Shown piece after piece: positions 18,731-27,416 of a stretch of 64,000 nt of DNA. This stretch comes from Dehalococcoidia bacterium (GTDB lineage Bacteria; Chloroflexota; Dehalococcoidia; SpSt-223). The stretch covers positions 22,960 through 86,959 of the forward strand of contig JANWZD010000016.1 in NCBI GenBank assembly GCA_025054935.1, written 5' to 3'. The notes beneath the pieces are model-generated. The model was not told where the DNA came from, searched no databases, and was given only the letters and a program-made list of their open reading frames with translations. A program made the position numbers and the translations under genes. How positions within the stretch are numbered: position 1 is the first letter of the stretch; the number at the start of each line of letters is the position of its first letter.

Positions 18731-20136
18731 CGTCTCAGACCTGCCTGCGCGGAAAGCGCCCGACGCATTGCCCGCCGCGCTCTCTACGCGCAGGAGGCCG
18801 CTCCTTCCCTCCCGATGAGGGCCATGCTCATCAAGGGCGCGCCCGGCCGACCTCCGCGCTAACTGGACGGGGGCTGCACGTTCAGTTGGAGGACCATCGG
18901 GGTTCGGACAAGCGGTCTCGTCAAACGGACAGTCAGCTGGGGGCGGCGACGGGGGCGCGGGGCTTTTCTGCGCATGGTTGCCCTCGCGTATCGGAGACGG
19001 TGAGCGGCCAGACTATGACAAGTATATGTCAAATCACAGACGAGGTGTGTAATTGATCTGTTAGCCTCGTAAATCCTCGGTGAAGTTCTCTTGCCGCTCC
19101 TCAGGCACCGCTCCGCGCGGGAGACCGCTCGTCTGGGCGTTATGACGCCGCGCGGCGCGGCGGCGCTCGGAGGGAGGGCGCGACCTGCTCCGGCGCCCCA
19201 GCCGCGCCCTCGTTCGGGGAGAACGGACGGCGCAGCTCCTGAGCGCGCGCCTTCCCGGGGACGGTCGTGTCGGCGCCGACGGCTTGTCTTCCCCCTGCGC
19301 TTCGCTCCGGCACGCGCGCGACGCGGTCGCGTATCGTCCCGCTCCGCGATTGCAACCATTCGCTGGAGACAGCGGACGGCGACAAGGTCTTGCTTCGCGA
19401 GCTTTTCTGGCGGGAACTCAGCTTCGGCCAGACGCCTCGCCGACTTGCCCGCGGCAGGGCGCGTCAGCCGGCGCGTTGCTACAATCGCTCCTTGCGGCCG
19501 CGGTGCGCGTGAAGCAAGCGGTCGGTACGGATACGCCTCCATGGAGCGAACCCAAGCGGGCTGGCGTCCCCGGACAACCCTGCAGCTGCCCGGCGCGCCG
19601 GCAGTCGGCCGCGGCGCACGGCGCAGCGCGCTTGCGGAGTGCAAACCGAGCTTCCTCGCGGTGATGGCGGGCGGCCTTGCAGGGCGCGGCGGCTCGGTCG
19701 TGCGTGGCCCCGCGATCACCCGCGTGATCGCCGCGAGCGGCGTCTTTCGCACTGGCGGGGCGGCTGGCGCTCGCAAAAGCAACTTCATCTTCTCGGGCGC
19801 GCTCGGGGCGCCGATTGCTCACCCTGTCGTCAACAGCCGCCCGGAAAGCAGTCCGAATGCCGGCGGCATAGCGGCTGCGGCCGTCCGCACGAGGCTGCTC
19901 TCCGGCGGCGCCGTCCGCTTCACGCAGGGGAGCACCGCCGGCGCGGCCGTTGGCAGGGGGACCGACAGCAGCGGCGCGAGCGCGCGCAACCAGCGAGGAG
20001 CATATTGGCTGACGAGACGGCAGCGCGTTGAGCGGGCGGCCGAGGGTGAGGTCGCGGTCTCCCGAGGGGCGTTCCTATCGCCTTGCTCGGCCAGCCGGCC
20101 GGTTGCCCGCGGGCAGCGCAGCGGGAGAAGGTGACA
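18731..20136. other. 1.41-kb gap with an AT-rich island
   Basis: No credible protein gene. Open frames on both strands translate to Arg/Ala-rich sequence without family motifs. It contains an unusually AT-rich stretch at about 19010-19085 (see that entry). The last ~30 bases hold the ribosome-binding site of the flavoenzyme gene. Confidence 0.55.
19010..19085. promoter_or_regulatory. AT-rich island with inverted repeats
   Basis: TGACA and TGTCA form a perfect 5-bp inverted repeat spaced by AGTATA near 19016-19031. On the minus strand this reads TTGACATATACTTGTCA. CGAGG and CCTCG, about 19 bases apart, follow at 19042-19070. The composition contrasts sharply with the surrounding sequence. It may be a promoter/operator or part of a small RNA; this is inference. 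Confidence 0.35.
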
Positions 20137-22104
20137 ATGCCGATGAGCGACTATCCCCATGTCTTCTCGCCCTTCGATCTGGGCGGTATCCGGCTCAAAA
20201 ACCGGATTTTCATCAGCGGCCATACGACGAATTTCGGCGAGAATACGCTGCCGAGCGATCGCGATGTCGCCTATCACGCCGAGCGCGCGAAAGGCGGCGT
20301 CGGACTGATCTTCACGGGCGGCATTCGCGTTCATCCGGCGAGCGTCGACCGGGCGCAGTGCATTGTCGCCTATGATGAGCGGGCACTGCCGCGTTTCCGG
20401 CAGATCACCGAGGCCGTCCATGCGCACGGCATCCCAATCTTCGCTCAAATCCTCCACACTGGGCGGCAGACGACAAACGTCCACCTGCGCATGCCGTCGT
20501 GGGCGCCCTCCCCGGTGCCGTGGTCGGCGACCGGCGCGATCCCGCATGAGATGACGCCGCGTGAGATGGAGGAGGTGAAGGATTCCTTCGTCTTCGCCGC
20601 TCAGCTTCTCGCGGATGCTGGCTACGACGGATTGGAGGTGCATTTCGGGCATGGGCACCTCCTGCATCAATTTCTCTCGCCGGCGGTCAACAAGCGCCAA
20701 GACGACTACGGCGGCAGCGTCGAGAACCGGCTCCGCTTCCCGCTCGCCGTGCTTCGCGCCGTTCAGCAGGCAGTTGGCGATCGCATGGTGGTGGGCATTC
20801 GAGTCTCGGGGGATGAGCTCGTTCCCGGCGGCCTCGGCCTCGCGGAGAGCGTCGACCTGATCGCACGCATCCATCAGGCGGCGCCTGTCCAATTCATTAA
20901 TGTCTCGGTGTCGGCGTACGCCTTGCCGAGCATCGGCTTTCATGTCGCCGAGATGAACTATGGTCTTGCCCCCTTCCGCCACGTTGCCTTCGCCGTGCGC
21001 GAGGCGGTCCCCGACGTGCCCGTCTTCACGATCATTCGGTATACCACCCTTGCTGCCGCCGAGGAGACGCTTGCGACCGGCAAGGTTGACCTTGTCGGGA
21101 TGACGCGCGCCCACATGGCGGACCCTCATCTGATCAAGAAGACAATCGAGGGACGCGAGGCGGAGATCCGTCCGTGCGTCTCCTGCAACTTCTGCATTGG
21201 TCAGCTTGCCAAGATGGTGCCGATCACCTGCATGATGAACCCGACGGTGGGCAAGGAGCGGGAATGGCCTGTTGATCCGCCCAAGACCGCCGCGCCGCGC
21301 CGAGTGTTGGTGGTCGGCGGCGGCCCCGCAGGACTGGAGGCAGCGCGCCTCGCCGCCGAGATGGGCCATCATGTCACTCTCTGGGAGCGGTCGGATGCGC
21401 TCGGCGGGCAGCTGCGGGTGGGGCAGCGGGGCGCCGGCCGGAGCGACCTCGGGCTCGCCATCGATTACTTCACCCGCCAGCTCGACCGGCTTGGCGTCGA
21501 CGTTGTCCTCTCCTATGAGGCGACGCCAGAGCGGATCCGCGCCGCAGGGGCGGAGGTGGTCATTCTCGCGCTCGGTTCGACGCCAACCCCTCTTGTCATC
21601 GAGGGGTACGGGCCGGCGCCGACGGCGGCGGAGGTGCTCGCCGGCGACCTCGCTTCCTATGCCGGCCGCCGAGGGGTTGTCGTCGACTTGATCGGCAGCT
21701 GGGCAAGCGCCTCTGTGGCGGAGACCTTAGCGCGCGCTGGTGCGCAGGTCACCCTCGTCTCGCCCGGCGACGTCGTCTTCTGGGATATCAACATGTACAG
21801 CCGGGCAACAGCGATCGATCGGCTGGTCGCTCTCGGCGTCGTTCTTCGGATGTACCGCCGGCCGCTCCGCTATGAGCAGGGGGCGCTCCTCATCGGCGAT
21901 GTGCTCTCCAGCATCGAGGAGCGTCTCGAAGGGGTGGAGTGGATCGTCGCCGTCACACCCAATACGCCGCAGGCGCTGCTTGCACGCGAGCTGGAGAACG
22001 AGATCCCCCAGCTGATCACGATCGGCGACATGCGCGCTCCGCGCTCCTTGCTCGAGGCGATCTACGAGGGACACGCCGCCGTTCGCGCTCTCAGCGCGGC
22101 GTAG
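20137..22104 (+). CDS. NADH:flavin oxidoreductase / TMADH-like iron-sulfur flavoenzyme
   Basis: 655 residues. Residues ~1-360 form an Old Yellow Enzyme TIM barrel (RLKNRIFISGHTT, FAQILHTGRQ, GLEVHFGHGHLLHQFLSP, NRLRFPLAVLRAV). A [4Fe-4S] motif CVSCNFC plus a Cys 11 residues later follows; the C-x2-C-x2-C-x11-C spacing matches trimethylamine dehydrogenase rather than 2,4-dienoyl-CoA reductase (C-x2-C-x3-C). A dinucleotide-binding domain starts at VVGGGPAGLEAARLA. The start at 20137 follows GGGAGAAGGTGA. The substrate could be an enoate, a dienoyl-CoA or an N-methylated amine. Confidence 0.87.
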   Translation: MPMSDYPHVFSPFDLGGIRLKNRIFISGHTTNFGENTLPSDRDVAYHAERAKGGVGLIFTGGIRVHPASVDRAQCIVAYDERALPRFRQITEAVHAHGIPIFAQILHTGRQTTNVHLRMPSWAPSPVPWSATGAIPHEMTPREMEEVKDSFVFAAQLLADAGYDGLEVHFGHGHLLHQFLSPAVNKRQDDYGGSVENRLRFPLAVLRAVQQAVGDRMVVGIRVSGDELVPGGLGLAESVDLIARIHQAAPVQFINVSVSAYALPSIGFHVAEMNYGLAPFRHVAFAVREAVPDVPVFTIIRYTTLAAAEETLATGKVDLVGMTRAHMADPHLIKKTIEGREAEIRPCVSCNFCIGQLAKMVPITCMMNPTVGKEREWPVDPPKTAAPRRVLVVGGGPAGLEAARLAAEMGHHVTLWERSDALGGQLRVGQRGAGRSDLGLAIDYFTRQLDRLGVDVVLSYEATPERIRAAGAEVVILALGSTPTPLVIEGYGPAPTAAEVLAGDLASYAGRRGVVVDLIGSWASASVAETLARAGAQVTLVSPGDVVFWDINMYSRATAIDRLVALGVVLRMYRRPLRYEQGALLIGDVLSSIEERLEGVEWIVAVTPNTPQALLARELENEIPQLITIGDMRAPRSLLEAIYEGHAAVRALSAA

Positions 22105-22137
22105 CCGCTCGGTCGGGAACTTTTTCCCTCTCGGGTC

Positions 22138-22156
22138 GGGAAGAGCTCCTCTTCCC
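22138..22156. other. Intergenic hairpin after the flavoenzyme gene
   Basis: GGGAAGA and TCTTCCC form a perfect 7-bp stem with a 5-base loop. There is no U-tract on either strand, so it is not a standard intrinsic terminator. Confidence 0.4.
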
Positions 22157-22248
22157 TGCCGCACTGGGCAGTACCTATGCTCATCGTACCGCGGCAACGC
22201 CCCTTCCTCGAAAGGCCGACAGGGGAGCCGCGTTCTCGAGGAGGTTCT

Positions 22249-22791
22249 ATGGGACTGTTGGACCGACTGTTTGGACGACCGTCTGCCCAGCAGGCACCTT
22301 CGCCGCCGCCAGCGGGCGCGATGACCGACCAGCAGGCGATCGCCCGCTACCGCTACCTGCTCCAGACTGCGCCGCCTGAAGCGATCGAGCAGGCGCACCA
22401 AGAGGCGTTCGCCAAGCTGACCCCAGAACAGCGTGAACTGGTTCGCCGAGAGCTGAACGCCGTGGTGCCGCCGCACGAGCAGGCGACGAAAGATGACCCG
22501 GCGACACTCGCGCGCGTTGCCACCCGCGCCGAAATGCGCCAGCCGGGCACCCTCGAGCGTGCCTTCGGCGGCCGGGGGCCTGGCTTGGGGACGATGATCG
22601 GCGCCAGTCTCCTCTCGAGCATCGCCGGCGCCTTCATCGGCACCATGATCGCTCAGCAGCTGCTGAGTGGATTCGGAGACCCCATGGCCATGGCCGAGAC
22701 GGGGCCGCTCGCTGATGCAGGGGCAAGCGATCCCGGAGACGACTCTCTCGATGCCGCCGACTTCGGCTTCGGCGATTTCGAGGAGTTCTAA
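22249..22791 (+). CDS. Uncharacterised protein with RYRYLL...AHQEAF module, copy 1
   Basis: 180 residues. It starts MGLLDRLFG with GAGGAGG upstream. After a Pro/Ala linker, residues ~28-110 carry RYRYLLQTAPPEAIEQAHQE, FAKLTPEQRELVRRELN and an 'ARVATRAEMRQPGTLERAF' helix. A glycine-rich hydrophobic segment (GASLLSSIAGAFIGTMIAQQLL) and an Asp/Glu-rich tail follow. The same module recurs in the next gene. I do not recognise a function. The amphipathic segment suggests membrane association. Its partner may be the adjacent copy. Confidence 0.7.
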   Translation: MGLLDRLFGRPSAQQAPSPPPAGAMTDQQAIARYRYLLQTAPPEAIEQAHQEAFAKLTPEQRELVRRELNAVVPPHEQATKDDPATLARVATRAEMRQPGTLERAFGGRGPGLGTMIGASLLSSIAGAFIGTMIAQQLLSGFGDPMAMAETGPLADAGASDPGDDSLDAADFGFGDFEEF

Positions 22792-22831
22792 GTCGCGGCA
22801 ACGAGGGCTGTGCCTCAAACGAGGGGAAGTC

Positions 22832-23290
22832 ATGGTGCTCGCTGTGAACCGTCCTGACCGCTCTCTCCCGCAGTCGGCAACGATGCCGGAAGAGTTCAAC
22901 GGCGTGCTGGCCGCCTCGCTCGACTGGCCGGAGCTCCAGCGCTACCGCTACTTCCTCTGGTTTGCGCCGGGACCGGCTGTTGAGCGCGCGCATGAAGAGG
23001 CGTTCGCGCGCTTCACGGCGGAGGAGCGGGAAACCGTCCACCGAGTGTTGTGCCGCCGGCTCAGTCCCATCGACCAGTGGGACCCGGCGCTCGAAAAGAC
23101 CGATGAGCGCACCCTCGCCTTTCTCGCAACCCGTGTCGAGCTGCGCCGGCCCGGCGAAGTGGAACGAGCCCTCCGCCGCCGTCTTCCCGGCGCACCCGAC
23201 TTGCTGGCGAAGCTGGTCAACGGCGTGATCGCGTCGAGCGCTGGTCGCGCTTTCTTCCAGGAGGCAAGCGAGCGGATGATCCCATCCTGA
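22832..23290 (+). CDS. Uncharacterised protein with RYRYFL...AHEEAF module, copy 2
   Basis: 152 residues. The core RYRYFLWFAPGPAVERAHEE, FARFTAEERETVHRVLCRRL, 'DERTLAFLATRVELRRPGEVERAL' aligns without gaps to the preceding gene. It lacks the glycine-rich segment and acidic tail, ending instead in a basic region and 'LLAKLVNGVIASSAGRAFFQEAS'. The start at 22832 follows GAGGGGAAG. It probably shares a transcript with copy 1 and sits just upstream of the sensor kinase. The function is unknown. Confidence 0.68.
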   Translation: MVLAVNRPDRSLPQSATMPEEFNGVLAASLDWPELQRYRYFLWFAPGPAVERAHEEAFARFTAEERETVHRVLCRRLSPIDQWDPALEKTDERTLAFLATRVELRRPGEVERALRRRLPGAPDLLAKLVNGVIASSAGRAFFQEASERMIPS

Positions 23291-23443
23291 CCGCGCATCC
23301 GCGCGCTGCCGGCCGTCCCCGCCCGGCCGGCCCTTCCCCTTTACCCCCCGGCGATGCGGCGCGACCCCCTGCCGTTTCCCCACACCGCGCGCCGCCTCTC
23401 GCCGGGGTAGCATATCTTTTAGCGGCTCCGTACGATCTTCGAC

Positions 23444-24820
23444 ATGGCCGAGCAGCAAGACCCCGCCCGATGGCAGCTTCTGCGCCAGTTGCGCTGGCCG
23501 CTTGCCGCGATCTTTGCGGCCTCCTTTGCCCTCGTCCGGCTTCTTGAGACCAGCCTCCTCAACACCATCCGCAGTGAAAGCCGCGATCTCATCGACCTTG
23601 TTGTCTGGAGCGCAATCGGCGCCTTGGGGATCTGGGTCTGCCTGACGTGGCTGGCAAGCCGGGAAAGGCACCACCAGGCCAGCCTCGAAGCGACCCTCGC
23701 CGAGCAGCGGCGGCTGAATGCCGAACTGGAGCGGACGAACCGTCACCTGCGTCTTCTCAGCGAAGTAACCCGCCGGTTCGCGTCCTCCGCCACCCTCGAT
23801 GAGATCCTCGACGCGGCTCTGAGCGCACCAGCGCAGCTCGTGCCGGTCGAGGCGAGCGCAATCGTCCTGCTCGACGGGGGCGACCCTACGGAGGTGCGCC
23901 GGAGCGGCGCAACGGCAGAGACGCTTGCTGTTCGTCGCCATGCGCTCGGCCTTCCGGAAATCGCGCCGAGCCTCACGGAAGCGCGATCGCTCACCTCGCC
24001 GTGGGGGGAATGTCTTCTCCTGCCGCTGTACGACGGGCTTGCGGTGATCGGCTGGATTGAGCTGTATCTTGGTTCTGTCCGCTCCACCGAAGATGAGCGG
24101 ACACTGCTGTGGACGATCGGGCTGGAGGTTGCCGAGGCGATCAGCGGGGCGCGCCGCCGAGTGCGGGAAGCGGTGGCGGTCTATCAACTTGATCGCGCCA
24201 TTGCTGAAGAGCGCGCTCGGATTGCGCGCGATATCCACGACGGCGTTGCGCAGAGCCTCGCCTTCCAGCGGATGCGGGTTGATCTCTGGTTAGACTGGGT
24301 CGAGCGCGACCCGGAGCGACTGCGCGCCGAGCTGGTCAACCTCAAGGCGATGCTGCGGGAGCAGATCGGCGAGATACGCCGCGCCATCTTCGCCTTGCGC
24401 CCCCTCCAGTTCGATGAAGTGGGCTTTCTTGCCGGCCTCAGCCGCTATGCGCTCGAGTTCGCCAATCAGCACGGGTGGCAGATCGAGATCGACACCGCCG
24501 ACGCGCCGGCAGAGCTCTCGCCGGAGGTCGAAGCCGCCTGCTTTCGTGTCGTCCAAGAGGCGCTGACCAACGTGGCAAAACATGCCAAGGCACGACAGGT
24601 GACGCTCACCCTAGCGGCGTCGTATGGCGGGCTGGCGGTGACCGTTCGCGACGACGGCTGCGGCTTCGCCGCACCGCCGCGCGGCGGGCTGGGGCTGCAG
24701 CTGATGCGCGAGCGGCTGGCAGCGATCGGCGGCCGCGTCAGCGTCACCAGTCAGCCGCAGCAGGGCACGGTCGTTCGGGCGTGGCTGCCGCTGCCGGCGC
24801 GCTCCTTGGTGGCCTCCTAA
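23444..24820 (+). CDS. Sensor histidine kinase (NarX/LiaS type, HisKA_3)
   Basis: 458 residues. Two transmembrane helices lie at about 18-38 and 50-70, followed by a coiled-coil linker, a GAF-like domain (~100-230) and the phosphoacceptor helix IARDIHDGVAQSLAF with His265. The HATPase region has 'VVQEALTNVAKHAKA' and 'VRDDGCGFAAPP..GGLGLQLMRERL'. It presumably phosphorylates the response regulator whose start overlaps its stop (TAATG). The signal is unknown; with almost no extracytoplasmic loop, it may sense within the membrane or through GAF. Confidence 0.93.
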   Translation: MAEQQDPARWQLLRQLRWPLAAIFAASFALVRLLETSLLNTIRSESRDLIDLVVWSAIGALGIWVCLTWLASRERHHQASLEATLAEQRRLNAELERTNRHLRLLSEVTRRFASSATLDEILDAALSAPAQLVPVEASAIVLLDGGDPTEVRRSGATAETLAVRRHALGLPEIAPSLTEARSLTSPWGECLLLPLYDGLAVIGWIELYLGSVRSTEDERTLLWTIGLEVAEAISGARRRVREAVAVYQLDRAIAEERARIARDIHDGVAQSLAFQRMRVDLWLDWVERDPERLRAELVNLKAMLREQIGEIRRAIFALRPLQFDEVGFLAGLSRYALEFANQHGWQIEIDTADAPAELSPEVEAACFRVVQEALTNVAKHAKARQVTLTLAASYGGLAVTVRDDGCGFAAPPRGGLGLQLMRERLAAIGGRVSVTSQPQQGTVVRAWLPLPARSLVAS

Positions 24821-25467
24821 TGCCAATCCGCCTCCTCCTCGCAGACGACCATCGGATGTTCCGCCAGGGCTTGCGCGAGTTGTTGGAGCGTCAGCCCGCA
24901 ATCGAGGTTGTCGGCGAAGCGGCGACCGGTCCTGAGGTGATCGCTGCCGTCGAGACCCTCCGCCCCGATATCGTCCTGCTCGATATTCAGATGCCTGGGC
25001 TCAACGGTGTCGAGGTTGCCAAGCGGCTTGCGGCCAGCCACCCCGAGGTGAAGCTGATCATGCTGACGATGTATCGGGAGGACCAGCACCTGATCGAGTC
25101 GATCCGGGCCGGAGCGCGGGGCTACCTCCTGAAAGACGCGGACGCCGAGGAGCTGATGACCGTGATCAGCCGCGTGGCGCGCGGCGAGTCGGCGCTCGAC
25201 CCGTCGCTCGTCGCCGGGGTGTTTGCGGCCGTTCGAGGTGAGATACGGCCGGGCGGCGGGCCGCTCACTGAGCGCGAACTGGAGATTGTCCGTCTTCTCG
25301 CCGCCGGGCACGACAATCGCACGATAGCCGCTCGGCTCTACCTTTCGGAAAAGACGGTCGCAAATCGGCTGAGCGAGATCTTTCAGAAGCTCGGCGTCAC
25401 CAATCGGACGCAGGCAGCCCTTGTCGCCATTCAACGCGGTCTCGTCTCACCAGACGAAGCGAACTGA
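24820..25467 (+). CDS. NarL/FixJ-family response regulator
   Basis: 215 residues. The receiver domain has acidic D9/D10, phosphoacceptor Asp55 in LLDIQMPG, and Lys in LLKDADAEEL. A LuxR-type helix-turn-helix (LTERELEIVRLLAAGHDNRTIAARLYLSEKTVANRLSEIFQKLGV) occupies the C-terminus. It is translationally coupled to the histidine kinase. Target genes are unknown; the paralogous small genes just upstream are candidates by position only. Confidence 0.94.
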   Translation: MPIRLLLADDHRMFRQGLRELLERQPAIEVVGEAATGPEVIAAVETLRPDIVLLDIQMPGLNGVEVAKRLAASHPEVKLIMLTMYREDQHLIESIRAGARGYLLKDADAEELMTVISRVARGESALDPSLVAGVFAAVRGEIRPGGGPLTERELEIVRLLAAGHDNRTIAARLYLSEKTVANRLSEIFQKLGVTNRTQAALVAIQRGLVSPDEAN

Positions 25468-25544
25468 GCGTCGCGCCTCCTCTCCTTGCGCGGTCTCATC
25501 GCCGTGTCCGCTATCATGAGGCGCACTACGTGCAAGGAGTGAGC

Positions 25545-25976
25545 ATGGCAGTCGAGATCCCGGTCAAATGGTGGCGCTATCTCGGAGACCAGAAGATCGC
25601 TCGGCTGGCGACGGCCGACAAGCGCGGACGTCCCCATGTCAAGCCGACGTGGTACATTGTCTTCGAGCACAATATCTACATCGGCACCCAGAAAACCCGA
25701 AAAAGCTTCCGCAATATTCTCGAAAATAATCACGTCTGCTTCTGTGTCGACTCCGGGACGCGGGAGGACGAGTACAAAGGCATCATCATTTGGGGCTCAA
25801 TGGAACTGCTGCCCGAAGACGATTTTCATGTCCTCTTCCGGCAGTTTCTTATCCAGCGCTACTACGGCACTGAAGATAACCCGGGATATCAATACGTCCG
25901 TTCGCTGCCCGCGCCTCAGCTGATGCGCCTCAAGCCGACCAAGATCTACACCTGGGACTTCTCCAATTTTGCCTAG
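25545..25976 (+). CDS. Pyridoxamine-phosphate-oxidase-family (split-barrel) protein
   Basis: 143 residues. 'ARLATADKRGRPHVKPTWYIVFEHNIYIGTQKTRKSFRNILENNHVCFCVDSG' is the flavin split-barrel core, followed by 'KGIIIWGSMELLPEDD'. It belongs to the PPOX superfamily but is not close to the tandem pair at 8420/9524. The start at 25545 is chosen because AAGGAGTGA lies just before it. TATCAT at 25512-25517 is a possible -10 element. The cofactor (FMN or F420) is unresolved. Confidence 0.75.
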   Translation: MAVEIPVKWWRYLGDQKIARLATADKRGRPHVKPTWYIVFEHNIYIGTQKTRKSFRNILENNHVCFCVDSGTREDEYKGIIIWGSMELLPEDDFHVLFRQFLIQRYYGTEDNPGYQYVRSLPAPQLMRLKPTKIYTWDFSNFA

Positions 25977-26030
25977 CGGCGGTGGGCGCAGTTCGTCCTC
26001 CACGGCGCCTTCTCGGGGCTGGGCGGAGGC

Positions 26031-26228
26031 TTAGAGCAAGGTGCTCTGTCGGCGCTGGTAGTCGACAGCGGGCGGCGAGGTCATGCCGCCGACCCGCCGC
26101 GCCAGCCCGTGGAGGGCGGCGTTCTCGCTGTCATATTCCCAGCGTCCTTCGGGGGTCTCGGCGATCCACTTGCGCCGCTTCTTATCGAAGTAGACGCGGT
26201 TCGGTCGCGATTTTGGCTCGTCGCTCAT
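26031..26228 (-). CDS. Small uncharacterised protein (65 aa)
   Basis: 65 residues from an ATG at 26228 behind CAGGAGAACG. It is highly charged, with 'NRVYFDKKRRKWIAETPEGRWEYDSENAALHGLAR', which suggests a small beta-hairpin plus helix resembling DUF2188-like proteins; that resemblance is weak. It is divergent from the PRPP synthetase gene and convergent with the split-barrel gene. Confidence 0.55.
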   Translation of the reverse strand: MSDEPKSRPNRVYFDKKRRKWIAETPEGRWEYDSENAALHGLARRVGGMTSPPAVDYQRRQSTLL

Positions 26229-26391
26229 CGTTCTCCTGCGTGTGGGAATAGCTGCCGGTTCTCGCTCTCCTCGTGGTATCATACTGCGGGCGGGGGAATC
26301 CGGTCGACGCGATGGTCAAGCACACGGGGCGCGCGTCGCGATGCCCCGTCTGGGCACACGGTCGCGCAGCAGCGACGGAGGAAACGCAGGA

Positions 26392-27384
26392 GTGGCCCGA
26401 GAGATCGCGGTCTTCTCTGGACGAGCGCATCTCAGCCTTGCTGAAGCCGTTTGTCAGGAACTCCACATCCCCCTCGGCCAACGCCAACTCTTCGATTTCA
26501 CCAACGGCCAGACGTTCGTCAAGTACGAGCAGATGGTTCGCGACCGGGATGTGTTCATCATCCAGCCCGGCGCGGCGCTGCCGAACGGGTCCGTCAACGA
26601 CGCGATCATGGAGCTGCTCATCATGATCGAGGCGGCGCGGCGCGCGTCGGCGTGGCGGGTCACGGCGGTCATGCCGTATTTCGCCTACGCCCGGAGCGAC
26701 AAGAAGGACCAGCCGCGGGTGCCGATCACGGCGCGGCTGATCGCCGACCTGCTGGTCGCGGCGGGCGTCAACCGCGTGCTGACCCTCGACCTCCACGCCG
26801 GCCAGATCCAAGGGTTCTTCCCGGCGACGGTGCCGGTCGACGAGGTGACCGCATTTCATCTCCTCTGCGATCACATCTCCAGCCGGCGCTTTCGCAATCT
26901 GGTCGTGGTCGCCACCGATCTCGGCTTCGCCAAGCGCGCCAAGAATTTCGCCCAAGTGCTTGGGGCGCCCGTCGCCTTTGTCGCCAAATCGCGTCTTGGG
27001 AACACCGACCTGACGGAGGCAGAGCACCTCATCGGCGATGTCGCCGGGCGGGTGGCGCTGCTCGTCGACGACGAGATCGATACCGCAGGCTCGATCACGT
27101 CTGCGGCGCGCATCTGCATCGAGCACGGCGCCACAGAAGTGTATGCGGCAGCAACCCACGGGCTTTTCTCGGGGATGGCAATCGAGCGCCTCGCGCAGTC
27201 GCCCATCACTGAGCTGATCGTCACCGATAGCTTGCCCCAGCATACCGTTTGCGAGCGGCTGCCGAAGGTGACTGTACTGCCAATTGCGCGTCTCATCGCG
27301 GAGGCGATCCACCGCATTCACGAGGGCGAGAGCGTGGGCGCGCTCTACCGTACCCTCTATGGGGACTGGCTGCCGGTTTCTTAG
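26392..27384 (+). CDS. prs: Ribose-phosphate pyrophosphokinase (PRPP synthetase), divergent
   Basis: 330 residues from a GTG at 26392 with GGAGG upstream. It begins 'VAREIAVFSGRAHLSLAEAV' like Prs. It has the PYFAYARSDKKDQPRVPITARL loop near residue 100, the catalytic flexible-loop remnant AKSRLGN (usually DKRRP), and the ribose-5-phosphate loop DDEIDTAGSI (usually DDMIDTAGT). Prs makes PRPP from ribose-5-phosphate and ATP for nucleotide, His/Trp and NAD synthesis. The substitutions leave Lys and Arg of the loop in place. It is probably active, but a regulatory homologue cannot be excluded. An ATG at 26341 is an alternative start. Confidence 0.87.
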   Translation: MAREIAVFSGRAHLSLAEAVCQELHIPLGQRQLFDFTNGQTFVKYEQMVRDRDVFIIQPGAALPNGSVNDAIMELLIMIEAARRASAWRVTAVMPYFAYARSDKKDQPRVPITARLIADLLVAAGVNRVLTLDLHAGQIQGFFPATVPVDEVTAFHLLCDHISSRRFRNLVVVATDLGFAKRAKNFAQVLGAPVAFVAKSRLGNTDLTEAEHLIGDVAGRVALLVDDEIDTAGSITSAARICIEHGATEVYAAATHGLFSGMAIERLAQSPITELIVTDSLPQHTVCERLPKVTVLPIARLIAEAIHRIHEGESVGALYRTLYGDWLPVS

Positions 27385-27404
27385 CCGCCTGCAGGGGGGA
27401 CTGG

Positions 27405-27410
27405 TAGAAT
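27405..27410 (+). promoter_or_regulatory. Putative -10 element before secA
   Basis: TAGAAT ends seven bases before the ATG at 27417. With no ribosome-binding site close to the start, transcription from here would give a nearly leaderless message; readthrough from prs is an alternative. Confidence 0.35.
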
Positions 27411-27416
27411 TTGCGT

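Noticed and set aside
19091..20134. 347-codon open frame in the 18.7-20.1 kb gap
   Set aside because: Arg- and Ala-rich throughout, no motifs, no ribosome-binding site; GC-driven chance frame.
22138..22156. Hairpin after the flavoenzyme gene as a terminator
   Set aside because: Perfect stem but no U-tract on either strand.
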